Both the position numbers and the translations under genes were made by a program. The notes beneath the pieces are model-generated. The model saw nothing but the letters and a program-made list of their open reading frames with translations. It had not been told where the DNA came from and made no database searches. 64,000 bases of DNA from Tropicibacter sp. R16_0 (lineage in GTDB: Bacteria; Pseudomonadota; Alphaproteobacteria; Rhodobacterales; Rhodobacteraceae), in the NCBI RefSeq assembly GCF_017743935.1, contig NZ_JAGHRE010000008.1, positions 62,001-126,000 on the forward strand. The letters run 5' to 3'. Positions 54,690 to 62,912 of the stretch are shown piece by piece (within the stretch, counting starts at the first letter, position 1; each line of letters opens with the position of its first letter).

Positions 54690-55721
54690 ATGTCTTACAC
54701 CTATTCGGACCTGGGATGGTCCAATCACTTTGCGGCGCAAGAGGCCGCACCCGAAGTTGACCGCATCTTTCGTGTCACCGCCGTTCACCGCGACCGGCTG
54801 ACCGGCCTTTCACCGCGCGGCGAGCGCGTTCTGCTTCCTCGCGCCGGTCAATCCACCGGCAGTTTTGCCGTTGGAGACTGGGTAGAGGCGAACCGGGATG
54901 GGTTGATCGACCGAACACTGGATCGCAAAACCCTGCTTTCGCGGCGAGCTGCAGGCAGTAGCGCACAATCACAGCTGATCGCGGCCAATGTCGATGTGCT
55001 GTTCATCACCAGTTCGTGCAACGCGGATTTCAATGTTGCACGGCTGGAGCGTTATCTGGCGCTTGCTCATCAGGCTGGATGTTACCCGGTCGTTGTCCTG
55101 ACAAAGGCGGATGCCTGTGATGGTCCACAAGACTATATCCGACAGGCCGAAGCGTTGGAGCCATTTCTGACGGTTCTGGCGGTGAACGCCCATGATGAGA
55201 ACGATCTGCGGCAGGTACTCGCCTGGTGCCCTCGTGGCCAAACCGGCGCTTTGGTCGGGTCCTCGGGCGTGGGTAAGACAACCCTCACCAACGGGCTGAG
55301 CCAATCAGCCGATGCCACAGCAGGCATTCGCGAGGACGATGCGAAAGGACGACACACCACCACAGCCCGCGCGCTGCGCCCCATGACAAATGGTGGTTGG
55401 CTGATAGACACGCCGGGGATGCGCGCCTTGCGCATGCTCGACAATGCCGATGGCATTGACGAGGTCTTTTCCGACCTTGTTGAGCTCTCGCATGATTGTC
55501 GGTTTTCGGACTGCAGCCATGGGTCCGAGCCCGGTTGCGCCGTTCAAGCCGCCATTCAGGCGGGGGTCCTGGATCCGAATCGCTTGCGTCGATGGCAAAA
55601 GCTGCTGCGTGAGGATCGGATGAACTCGGAAACTGTGGCCGAGGCCCGAGCCCGCGACAAGGCCTTTGGCAAAATGGTTCGTTCCGTCATGAAGGACAAA
55701 AAAGGCCGCAAAGGCATGTGA
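54690..55721 (+). CDS. rsgA: ribosome small subunit-dependent GTPase A
   Basis: A circularly permuted GTPase that checks and matures the 30S subunit. The 343-residue protein has an N-terminal OB fold, then TKAD (138-141) before GSSGVGKT (190-197) and DTPGMR, the permuted order, and a zinc motif CRFSDCSHGSEPGC near residue 270. The ATG at 54690 has AGG 7 nt upstream; a reading 15 codons longer is rejected. Sits after the SRP RNA. Confidence 0.94.
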   Translation: MSYTYSDLGWSNHFAAQEAAPEVDRIFRVTAVHRDRLTGLSPRGERVLLPRAGQSTGSFAVGDWVEANRDGLIDRTLDRKTLLSRRAAGSSAQSQLIAANVDVLFITSSCNADFNVARLERYLALAHQAGCYPVVVLTKADACDGPQDYIRQAEALEPFLTVLAVNAHDENDLRQVLAWCPRGQTGALVGSSGVGKTTLTNGLSQSADATAGIREDDAKGRHTTTARALRPMTNGGWLIDTPGMRALRMLDNADGIDEVFSDLVELSHDCRFSDCSHGSEPGCAVQAAIQAGVLDPNRLRRWQKLLREDRMNSETVAEARARDKAFGKMVRSVMKDKKGRKGM

Positions 55722-55758
55722 TCGGGGCGGGCGCTTCCTGTCAGGGGAGCGCCCAAGA

Positions 55759-56622
55759 TCAGGCGGATGGCACAAGATCCGGCCACAACGCGCGGCTGCG
55801 GCGGGCAAAGGCCCCCAAGTGCCCCACTTCTTTCAGCCCATAGTCTGACGGTGTGAGAGTGCGTTTCTCGACACCTTCGCCGTAGAGTTCAGACAGCTTC
55901 CACACGCATTTTGGTGGAATGGTGTCGTCATCGCTGAGCGCGATCATGGTCACCGGCGCGTCACTGCGACCCCAATCGGGCGCGGGAATGGTGAGCCCAG
56001 CCTCGGGCAGGTAACTGCGGGGCGAGGTGCACCACTTGCGCCATTGCCAATACACCTTTGGCGGCAAATCGGCCCCAAATCCGGTAATCTTACCGGGCAG
56101 ATAGCCAAGCGCTGTGACCAGCAATGGCACGTGACCAAACCAGAAAAGCCGCGCCAATCCCTGATAGGGCCAATCGTGATCTGTATGGTGCACCAAGCCC
56201 GAACAAACACCGATCATGCGGTCCACCTCTTCGATCCCATCCTGCGACGGCATCAGCATGCCCCCGACCGAGTGTCCGATCACCCACAAGGGAACATCGG
56301 GAAAGCGGCGCTTCATCTCGGTTCGCGCGGCGGGCATGTCGATCAACGCCCAATCCGACATCGTGACCTGCGAATCCTGTAACCGCCCTTTCAGAGACGT
56401 GCCAAAATCACGGTAGTCGTAGGTCAAACACGCCATGCCGCGCTCTTCGACCAGCCACCGCGCGAAATGACGGTAGTAATCACGCGGCACACCGGTTGCG
56501 CCGTTCAAAACCACGGCTGCTGTTGGCGTCGCGGCCGGTCGATACAGGACCGCCGACAATTCGGCGGGGCCTGCCGGAAAGTGAAACTCTTCGACCTCGA
56601 CAACAGTTTGACTGTCCAACAT
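55759..56622 (-). CDS. alpha/beta hydrolase
   Basis: A 287-residue hydrolase with nucleophile elbow GHSVGG (116-121), an oxyanion motif around NGATG (40-44), the likely acid in ALSDDDTIPP and a terminal histidine in GHLGAFAR. No signal peptide. Divergent from the TetR gene at 56715, with two operator-like palindromes between, so it is the probable target. The substrate is unknown; esterase or lipase-type activity is likely. Confidence 0.85.
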   Translation of the reverse strand: MLDSQTVVEVEEFHFPAGPAELSAVLYRPAATPTAAVVLNGATGVPRDYYRHFARWLVEERGMACLTYDYRDFGTSLKGRLQDSQVTMSDWALIDMPAARTEMKRRFPDVPLWVIGHSVGGMLMPSQDGIEEVDRMIGVCSGLVHHTDHDWPYQGLARLFWFGHVPLLVTALGYLPGKITGFGADLPPKVYWQWRKWCTSPRSYLPEAGLTIPAPDWGRSDAPVTMIALSDDDTIPPKCVWKLSELYGEGVEKRTLTPSDYGLKEVGHLGAFARRSRALWPDLVPSA

Positions 56623-56650
56623 TTCGCATCCTCCGACGTGGTGACGAACC

Positions 56651-56692
56651 TAGACCAATCAGTCTAATCACATGACTGGACCATTCGGTCTA
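56651..56692. promoter_or_regulatory. two copies of a TetR-type operator
   Basis: TAGACCAATCAGTCTA (56651-56666) and TGGACCATTCGGTCTA (56677-56692) are near-identical palindromes whose half-site is TAGAC/GTCTA, 26 bp apart between the hydrolase and TetR starts. The arrangement suits binding of two regulator dimers that control both genes. Confidence 0.8.
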
Positions 56693-56714
56693 GACCTGTC
56701 AATATCCCCCGCAC

Positions 56715-57278
56715 ATGACCCAACGTCCGCTTCCGACCAAAGATCGCCTGATCCGGGCCGCTGCCGATTTGTTCCGGCGCAGCGGTTATCACGGTGTGGG
56801 TTTGTCAGAACTGCTGACTGCGGCGGACGCACCCAAAGGCTCGCTTTATCATCACTTTCCGAACGGGAAATCCGATCTGGCCGTGGCAGCAGCAACCTGG
56901 GCTTCAGACGAAATGCTGCGATTGATTGCGGCCTCGTTCGAACCCGCCGAGGATTTCGAGGCGGGCACGCGAACCCTATGCCACAAAGCGGCGAAAATGT
57001 TCGACAAGTCCGGCCAATGGGATGGATGCCCGATTTCAGCGACGCTGTTTGAAGGCCCGGACAATACCGACTTTCGCAAACACGCGCATCACCTGTACGA
57101 AGGCTGGATCACCGAAGTAACCCATCATGCGGCCCGGTTGGGAGAGGCCAACCCACGTGACACTGCGGACACGCTGTTCATCCTGCTGCAGGGCGGATGG
57201 CAATTGGCCCGGGCCCGCCAAAGCTCGGACGAATTACGCAAGTTGCCTGATCGGTTGTTTGCGGCCAAAACCGATTGA
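56715..57278 (+). CDS. TetR family regulator
   Basis: A 187-residue regulator with an N-terminal helix-turn-helix (DRLIRAAADLFRRSGYHGVGLSELLTAADAPKGSLYHHFP) and a ligand domain with several cysteines. TetR members of this size usually repress efflux or hydrolase genes. The 23 bp before its start contain part of the operator region. Divergent from the hydrolase, which it probably represses together with itself. Confidence 0.9.
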   Translation: MTQRPLPTKDRLIRAAADLFRRSGYHGVGLSELLTAADAPKGSLYHHFPNGKSDLAVAAATWASDEMLRLIAASFEPAEDFEAGTRTLCHKAAKMFDKSGQWDGCPISATLFEGPDNTDFRKHAHHLYEGWITEVTHHAARLGEANPRDTADTLFILLQGGWQLARARQSSDELRKLPDRLFAAKTD

Positions 57279-57310
57279 CGTGTACCCCGACAAACAGCTA
57301 GCCATCCCGT

Positions 57311-57491
57311 GATGGTTTCCGAGTCGCTAATACGCGGCCGGGATGAAAAGGGAACACGGTGCGGTCCAATCCGGGACCAAATCCGCGACTGCCCCCGCAA
57401 CTGTAAGCGGAGAGCAAAGCCGAAACACCACTGACCGCAAGGTTGGGAAGGTCGGCCAAGCGATGACCCGCAAGTCAGGAGACCTGCCATC
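57311..57491 (+). promoter_or_regulatory. cobalamin (adenosylcobalamin) riboswitch
   Basis: Contains the B12 box GCGACTGCCCCCGCAACTG, GGGAAGG and GACCCGCAAGTCAGGAGACC, diagnostic of the cobalamin class. P1 pairs GATGG (57311-57315) with CCATC (57487-57491). The 102 bp to the next gene hold no clear T-run but include a GC-rich stretch near the GGAGG of that gene, so translational control is likelier than termination. Confidence 0.93.
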
Positions 57492-57593
57492 GGAACTGAA
57501 ACTCGAACTCGGGCGGGGTGTCCGGGCCGAATTGATGGCATCCTGCCACCAATATCCGGTCATATACCCCGTTCTCTGCGCGGAGGGCGCATC

Positions 57594-57992
57594 ATGATCT
57601 GGAAGACCGACTCTCATCTGTTCACGGCAACGGTATGCCAGCACACGGGGAAAACCTGCCCAGCCGTACAACGCATGGCCGAAAAGCTGTCGCAAGCCAT
57701 GACCGCGTCGAAACCGATGACCTCGGGCGATTTCGAGATCGAAGGCTCCAGCGTGCTCAAACACTGCCCGATGGATTGTCCGGCAAAATTCACCGCCAGT
57801 CACAACCGCATCCGTATCTTCTGTGGCGTAACACCCGAAGCCGAGACAGACGGTTTAAACCGTTTTGCGGACGCCTTGTTTGATCCAAGCCCATATCCGC
57901 TGGCTTTGCCGCAGTTCGAGCGTCCCTGCGCGATTGCTGAAGCCGTTCCCATGACAACACATCAGCCCTCAGAGCATCACGCAGTGATCTGA
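57594..57992 (+). CDS. cysteine-rich protein under cobalamin control, unknown family
   Basis: A 132-residue protein beginning MIWKTDSHLFTATVCQHTGK. Cysteines C15, C22, C58, C62, C77 and C112; C58-x3-C62 (HCPMDC) with C15 and C22 recalls the C-x(n)-C-x(29-35)-C-x3-C layout of thioredoxin-like [2Fe-2S] proteins, though the first spacing is short. GGAGG 8 nt before the ATG. The cobalamin riboswitch immediately upstream implies a role in B12 synthesis, uptake, or a B12-replacing function. I do not recognise the family; metal binding is inferred. A copy of the dispersed repeat begins 25 nt after the stop. Confidence 0.7.
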   Translation: MIWKTDSHLFTATVCQHTGKTCPAVQRMAEKLSQAMTASKPMTSGDFEIEGSSVLKHCPMDCPAKFTASHNRIRIFCGVTPEAETDGLNRFADALFDPSPYPLALPQFERPCAIAEAVPMTTHQPSEHHAVI

Positions 57993-58016
57993 CCAAAAGC
58001 CACAGTCTCGGAAACG

Positions 58017-58094
58017 CTCCCGCCCGTCGTCCGTGTTTCTTACGAAACACATCCTCCCGTTGGGCCGAGCCTCGCTTCGCTCGGCGGTTGGTGA
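58017..58094 (+). repeat. dispersed structured element, copy 2
   Basis: A 78-nt copy, same length as copy 1. Hairpin A here reads GTGTTTC-TTAC-GAAACAC (58034-58051): relative to copy 1, two C-G pairs have become T-A pairs, so pairing is kept. It follows the B12-controlled gene in the sense direction. The 120 bp after it to 58217 hold nothing recognisable. Confidence 0.8.
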
Positions 58095-58217
58095 TTGTGG
58101 CGAACCAGACACCACAAGCGAGACTGTGCCGAGCCGAAGGTGAGGCGCTCGGGCGCGAGAGTGCTACGAGATTGGTTAGAAACGCGATCTCTTTCGGGTC
58201 AAGTTCGGCAAAACATG

Positions 58218-58721
58218 CTACTCCAGCACACGCACCATCCGACCCGTTGAAGCCCATTGCAGTTGCTCGTCCGTTTCCACTGCGCAAGGACGCACCGAAC
58301 GAAGGCGCGCCAGGGCATCACGCGGTTTCTCTCCGCATTCAATCATCAGACGCAGTGCGATCATCCCGGAACGTCCGCACCCCCCCTTGCAGTGCACCAG
58401 AACCCGACCGCCACCGGACAGCGCCTGCCGCGCAGACGCGCTGACGTCCTGCCATTGGTCCAGAACGACCCGTTCGGGCACGCCGAAATCATTGATCGGC
58501 AAGTGCACCCAACGGCAAGCCCGGCTCTGAATGTCCGCTCCGAAGTGGCGCGCGCCGTGTTGCAGCATTTCGACCTCTGTCGTCATCGACAGCACCAGCC
58601 CCGGCGCCCAAGACGCGATCAGATCCAAATCCGACTCATAATCGCCGTACCGGCCGGGCAATGGAGACAGCGCCAAGGTGCCACCACCCACCTGCAACGC
58701 ATAAATCACCATTTCAGACAT
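58218..58721 (-). CDS. dual-specificity/tyrosine phosphatase-like protein
   Basis: A 167-residue protein with the phosphatase signature H110-C111-KGGCG-R117-S118 (HCxxGxxRS) and a general-acid candidate D78 in HLPINDFG. The ATG at 58721 has GGGG close upstream; a longer reading of 44 codons is rejected. It is divergent from dnaX. Substrate unknown. Confidence 0.82.
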   Translation of the reverse strand: MSEMVIYALQVGGGTLALSPLPGRYGDYESDLDLIASWAPGLVLSMTTEVEMLQHGARHFGADIQSRACRWVHLPINDFGVPERVVLDQWQDVSASARQALSGGGRVLVHCKGGCGRSGMIALRLMIECGEKPRDALARLRSVRPCAVETDEQLQWASTGRMVRVLE

Positions 58722-58891
58722 GGCACCCCCCAAGGAAATCAACAGGCTCAAACAGTCTGCCCGCGGATATAATTCCAAAACTTGTACAGCCGACCCGGCC
58801 AAATCCAAACGAAATTCGCGCACGGCGGCAGTGGACGCCGATGGCTGCGGCAACTACGCTACGGCCTCATGACGAATCCGGCAGAGCAGAA

Positions 58892-60649
58892 ATGACCGAC
58901 ACAGCCCCCGCCCCCTATCAGGTTCTGGCCCGCAAATACCGACCCGAGACCTTTGCCGATCTCGTCGGCCAGGACGCTATGGTACGGACCCTGAAAAACG
59001 CGTTCGAGGCGGACAGGATCGCGCAAGCCTTCATCATGACTGGCATTCGCGGTACCGGCAAAACCACCACTGCGCGGATCATCGCCAAGGGCATGAACTG
59101 CATTGGGCCAGATGGTCACGGGCAACCCACAACCGAACCTTGCGGCGTCTGCGAGCACTGTCAGGCCATCATGGAAGGTCGGCACGTCGACGTGATGGAG
59201 ATGGACGCCGCCAGCCGCACTGGCGTGGGCGACATTCGAGAAATCATCGACTCGGTCCGCTATCGCGCGGCTTCGGCCCGCTACAAGATCTACATCATCG
59301 ACGAAGTTCACATGCTTTCCACCAGCGCTTTCAACGCGCTGCTGAAAACGCTCGAAGAGCCGCCCGCGCATGTGAAGTTTATCTTTGCAACGACCGAGAT
59401 CCGCAAAGTTCCGGTGACAGTCCTGTCCCGCTGTCAGCGCTTTGACCTGCGCCGGATCGAGCCCGAAGACATGATCGCGTTGATGCGCAAGATCGCCGCG
59501 TCCGAGAGCGCAGAGATCACGGATGACGCGCTGGCCCTGATCACCCGCGCGGCCGAGGGCTCGGCACGGGATGCAACGTCGCTGCTGGATCAGGCGATCA
59601 GCCACGGTGCAGGTGAAACCACCGCTGATCAGGTCCGCGCCATGCTGGGTCTGGCCGACAGGGGTCGGGTTCTTGACCTTATGGACATGATCCTGCGTGG
59701 CGATGCTGCGGGCGCGCTCACCGAACTCAGCGCGCAATATGCCGAAGGCGCCGACCCGCTGGCGGTTCTGCGAGATCTGGCCGAGATCACGCATTGGGTT
59801 TCGGTGGTAAAAATCACGCCAGACGCCGCTGAAGACCCCACAATCTCGCCCGACGAGCGCACCCGTGGTGCTCAGATGGCCGAGACGCTGCCAATGCGGG
59901 TCCTGACCCGGATGTGGCAGATGCTGCTCAAAGCACTGGAGGAGGTTGCCGCTGCGCCAAATGCCATGATGGCCGCCGAAATGGCTGTGATCCGGTTGAC
60001 CCATGTGGCCGACCTGCCCAGCCCCGAAGAGCTGATCCGCAAACTGCAAGACACCCCGCCCCCACCACCGCCGAACCCCGGTGGCGGAATGACCGCACCC
60101 GGAAACGGCGCGCCTGTTGGGGGCACCACAGCATATGCCCAAGCGGCTCCTCGCGGCGGCGGCGGAGGCAGCGCGCCAGTCACGGCTCTGGCGCAAGACA
60201 CAGTGTCAGCGTTGGCTCGTTATCCGACATTCGAACATGTGGTGGAATTGATCCGCACGCGGCGCGACGTCAAACTTCTGGTCGACGTCGAAAGCGGTGT
60301 GCGCTTGGTCGCCTATCAACCGGGTCGGATTGAGTTTACGCCGTCTGACAAGGCACCTCGCGACCTGGCCGCACGACTTGGTGGCCGCCTGCAATCCTGG
60401 ACCGGAAACCGATGGGCCGTCTCGGTTGTGTCTGATGGGGATGCGCCCACGATTTCAGAACTGCGTGATGCGGCGGAAAACGAACTGCGGTCTGAAGCAG
60501 AGGCACATCCATTGGTTCAGGCCATCTTGGCTGAGTTTCCAAAGGCCAAGATCACGCATATCCAAACACCCGAAGAACGCGCCGCACAGGTTGAGACAGA
60601 AGCGCTCCCCGAGGTCGAAGATGAATGGGATCCATTCGACGACGCGTAG
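58892..60649 (+). CDS. dnaX: DNA polymerase III subunits gamma and tau
   Basis: Clamp-loader subunit. The 585-residue protein has Walker A GIRGTGKT (51-58), a zinc module with C70, C84, C87 and C90, sensor/arginine-finger elements (TTEIRKVPVTVLSRC), and a proline/glycine-rich linker near residue 390 followed by a C-terminal tau domain. A reading 77 codons longer runs against the phosphatase gene and is rejected. No obvious A-rich slippery site was seen. It begins the dnaX-ybaB-recR cluster. Confidence 0.94.
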   Translation: MTDTAPAPYQVLARKYRPETFADLVGQDAMVRTLKNAFEADRIAQAFIMTGIRGTGKTTTARIIAKGMNCIGPDGHGQPTTEPCGVCEHCQAIMEGRHVDVMEMDAASRTGVGDIREIIDSVRYRAASARYKIYIIDEVHMLSTSAFNALLKTLEEPPAHVKFIFATTEIRKVPVTVLSRCQRFDLRRIEPEDMIALMRKIAASESAEITDDALALITRAAEGSARDATSLLDQAISHGAGETTADQVRAMLGLADRGRVLDLMDMILRGDAAGALTELSAQYAEGADPLAVLRDLAEITHWVSVVKITPDAAEDPTISPDERTRGAQMAETLPMRVLTRMWQMLLKALEEVAAAPNAMMAAEMAVIRLTHVADLPSPEELIRKLQDTPPPPPPNPGGGMTAPGNGAPVGGTTAYAQAAPRGGGGGSAPVTALAQDTVSALARYPTFEHVVELIRTRRDVKLLVDVESGVRLVAYQPGRIEFTPSDKAPRDLAARLGGRLQSWTGNRWAVSVVSDGDAPTISELRDAAENELRSEAEAHPLVQAILAEFPKAKITHIQTPEERAAQVETEALPEVEDEWDPFDDA

Positions 60650-60692
60650 CTTTGCTTCTGTTCAAATCATCCTTACTCGAAGTGCTCCCGTG

Positions 60693-60731
60693 AGTGACCC
60701 CACTTCTGGCATTGCCAGAAGTGGGGTCACT
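60693..60731. repeat. perfect 18-bp palindrome after dnaX
   Basis: 60693-60710 and 60714-60731 are exactly complementary around a 3-nt loop. There is no T-run. It lies 3 bp from the next large palindrome and within the third copy of the dispersed element. Confidence 0.9.
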
Positions 60732-60733
60732 CT

Positions 60734-60824
60734 TTGGGCCGGGCCGCGCGTGGGCTTTGCCCACGCGCGGCCCGGCCCAACAGGAGGAGATGTCTTGCAA
60801 AAGACATAGACGACTGGCGGGAGC
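60734..60824 (-). repeat. dispersed structured element, copy 3, with 22-bp palindrome
   Basis: Read on the minus strand, 60769-60824 aligns without gaps to the first 56 nt of copies 1 and 2. Hairpin A is ATGTCTT-TTGC-AAGACAT (60790-60807), keeping the shape with a new set of pairs. The right-hand part is a perfect 22-bp stem with 3-nt loop (60734-60755 with 60759-60780). It lies between dnaX and ybaB, antisense to both. Confidence 0.8.
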
Positions 60825-60909
60825 TTCCCCTTTTCCCCGCTCCACAACCCTTGCGCAGAAAGGGGACCGCCCGTATCTACGCCTCAACGCATTTGCTAGG
60901 AGACACGAG

Positions 60910-61254
60910 ATGCTCAAAGGACTTGGTGGCCTTGGCGACATGGCCAAGATGATGAAATCGGCGCAAGAACTGCAAACCAAGATGACCGACATGCAGGACG
61001 AGCTGCACAATGTCATGGTTGTCGGCGAATCCGGCGCCGGTCTGGTCAAGGCGACCGCTTCGGCCAAAGGTGAGCTCAAAGCCCTGGATATCGACCCGTC
61101 GATCTTCAACGGCGACGACAAGGAAGTGGTCGAAGACCTGATCCTGGCCGCCATCAAGGATGCCCAGACCAAAGCCGCCGACAAGGCGCAGGAAGAGATG
61201 GCCAAGCTGACCGAAAGCATGGGCCTGCCCAAGGACATCAAGCTGCCGTTCTAA
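60910..61254 (+). CDS. ybaB: YbaB/EbfC family nucleoid-associated protein
   Basis: A 114-residue DNA-binding protein beginning MLKGLGGLGDMAKMMKSAQELQ, with the conserved helix-rich N-terminus and C-terminal LGLPKDIKLPF-type tail. AGGAGA lies 6 nt before the ATG. It sits between dnaX and recR, the usual neighbours. Role in nucleoid organisation or recombination is inferred from the family. Confidence 0.93.
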   Translation: MLKGLGGLGDMAKMMKSAQELQTKMTDMQDELHNVMVVGESGAGLVKATASAKGELKALDIDPSIFNGDDKEVVEDLILAAIKDAQTKAADKAQEEMAKLTESMGLPKDIKLPF

Positions 61255-61344
61255 GGCCTCTATGAATGTGGTGCGAGGGCGGCCGCGCCCTCGACCTGAT
61301 GCGCCTGGCGCCCTAGACTGACACAAAACAACGGGCGCAGGCAC

Positions 61345-61935
61345 ATGAGCAACTCTGACATCGACAACCTGATCGAACTGATGGCCAAGCTTCCCGGGCT
61401 TGGACCGCGCTCGGCCCGGCGTGCGGTGCTGCACCTGATCCGAAAACGCGCCCTGTTGCTGACGCCCCTTGCCGACACCATCCAGACGGTTGCCGCCACA
61501 GCGCGCGAATGTCTGAACTGTGGCAACGTGGGCACCACCGACATCTGCGACATCTGTGCCTCGGAAAAACGCGCCACGGGCGAGCTTTGCGTGGTCGAGG
61601 ATGTCGCAGACCTGTGGGCCATGGAGCGCTCGGGCGTGTTTCGCGGACGCTATCACGTCCTGGGCGGCACGCTTTCGGCCCTGGATGCCATTGGCCCCGA
61701 AGAACTGCGCATCCCGCGTCTGGTCGACCGGATTTCGGGTGAAAACATCACCGAGGTGATCCTGGCGCTGAACGCCACGATCGATGGCCAGACCACGGCC
61801 CATTACATTGCGGATCAGCTAGAGGGACGCGTGCGCCTGACCTCGCTGGCGCAGGGCGTGCCCATCGGGGGCGAGCTTGATTACCTGGATGACGGGACAA
61901 TCACCGCAGCCATGCAAGCCCGCAAGGAACTTTAG
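61345..61935 (+). CDS. recR: recombination protein RecR
   Basis: A 196-residue repair protein acting with RecF and RecO. N-terminal helix-hairpin-helix ([16 protein letters not shown]-like), zinc finger C56-x2-C59-x8-C68-x2-C71, and a Toprim domain with [12 protein letters not shown] and GGTLSALD. Its stop overlaps the EamA transporter stop by 4 bp. Confidence 0.95.
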   Translation: MSNSDIDNLIELMAKLPGLGPRSARRAVLHLIRKRALLLTPLADTIQTVAATARECLNCGNVGTTDICDICASEKRATGELCVVEDVADLWAMERSGVFRGRYHVLGGTLSALDAIGPEELRIPRLVDRISGENITEVILALNATIDGQTTAHYIADQLEGRVRLTSLAQGVPIGGELDYLDDGTITAAMQARKEL

Positions 61936-62780
61936 CGCCCGTCACGCTGCGACCACAGAACCGCCACGCAGACCACACCACCACCAATCGCGGTTTGCAC
62001 GGCTGGAAGTTCTGCCAGGACAATCCAGGCCAAAAGAGGCGCCAGTGGCATTTCGAGCGTCGAGATCAACGCGGTTTGCGCGGGCGGCAAGCGCCGCGCG
62101 CCTTCCGCCAAAGTGACCGAGGCTACGGCAAAGAAGAGACCAAAGAGCAGCGTTATTCCCACTTCGTAAATCGGCACGGATAGAGGATCGCCAAAGAGCA
62201 CGCCAAAGGGAACAAGAAACAACGACGACATCGCGGCCGGGAACCCCGCAGGCGTTTCTGGCCAGATCCGATAGATCACCATCATCCCCGCCATCATGAC
62301 TGTCATCCACAAAGCCAACAGATCACCCGTCAAATGGCCGCTGACGCCCGAGCCCCAAAAGATCACGACCACGCCACCACAAGCCATGGCGCTGGCAGCC
62401 AGGGTTTTCGGCTCGGGCCGTTCCTTTATGAAGATCCAAGCCAAGGCAGCCGCCACAAACGGCGCCGCGGCATAGATCATCGACACATTGGCAACTGAAC
62501 TGAGCTTGAAGGCTGGAATGAAGGCTGCCGTGCCCGCAGCCCCCAACACTGCGACCGCCAGCGACGGACCGCGAAAGCCGCGGGCCTCGTCACGCAGAGT
62601 TCCGCGAAAAGCCAGATAGGCAAGCGTGAAACCCGCTGCTGCAAGCCCGCGCCAGAAAACGATCTCCCACGCACCCGCCGAAACGCCCTTGGTGAAAATC
62701 CCGGCTGCGCTGAACACGATGGCCGAGACCACGACCAGGCCAACGCCCGTGTTGCGTTGAACTGTCAACTGTTGCGCCAT
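61932..62780 (-). CDS. DMT superfamily (EamA) transporter
   Basis: A 282-residue permease with about ten membrane spans in two EamA halves, [32 protein letters not shown]. It converges on recR with a short overlap. Substrate unknown. Family-level relative of the other two EamA genes. Confidence 0.87.
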   Translation of the reverse strand: MAQQLTVQRNTGVGLVVVSAIVFSAAGIFTKGVSAGAWEIVFWRGLAAAGFTLAYLAFRGTLRDEARGFRGPSLAVAVLGAAGTAAFIPAFKLSSVANVSMIYAAAPFVAAALAWIFIKERPEPKTLAASAMACGGVVVIFWGSGVSGHLTGDLLALWMTVMMAGMMVIYRIWPETPAGFPAAMSSLFLVPFGVLFGDPLSVPIYEVGITLLFGLFFAVASVTLAEGARRLPPAQTALISTLEMPLAPLLAWIVLAELPAVQTAIGGGVVCVAVLWSQRDGR

Positions 62781-62857
62781 TCCGCCCTCCGATCCGATAC
62801 GGATCAGAAGTAACCCATCGGTCCTGACACCTGTTTGTCAGGGGAGATGTCGATCAA

Positions 62858-62890
62858 ACAAAAAAACCCCGACACATGGGCCGGGGTTTG
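62858..62890 (-). terminator. terminator after the DUF1013 gene
   Basis: AAACCCCG (62864-62871) pairs with 62882-62889 around a 10-nt loop, with T7 following on the minus strand, 23 bp after the stop. Confidence 0.88.
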
Positions 62891-62912
62891 TCTGTTTTTG
62901 CTCTGGTTGGGA

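Noticed and set aside
58661-58891. N-terminal extension of dnaX by 77 codons
   Set aside because: It runs antisense through the phosphatase gene and lacks family similarity; the start at 58892 gives the conserved DnaX N-terminus.
60693-60780. Terminator for dnaX
   Set aside because: The palindromes are much longer than terminators and lack a following T-run; ybaB and recR follow in the same direction and are probably read through or re-initiated.
41301-60824. CRISPR array
   Set aside because: The three repeated blocks are kilobases apart and in both orientations, with no regular spacers or cas genes.
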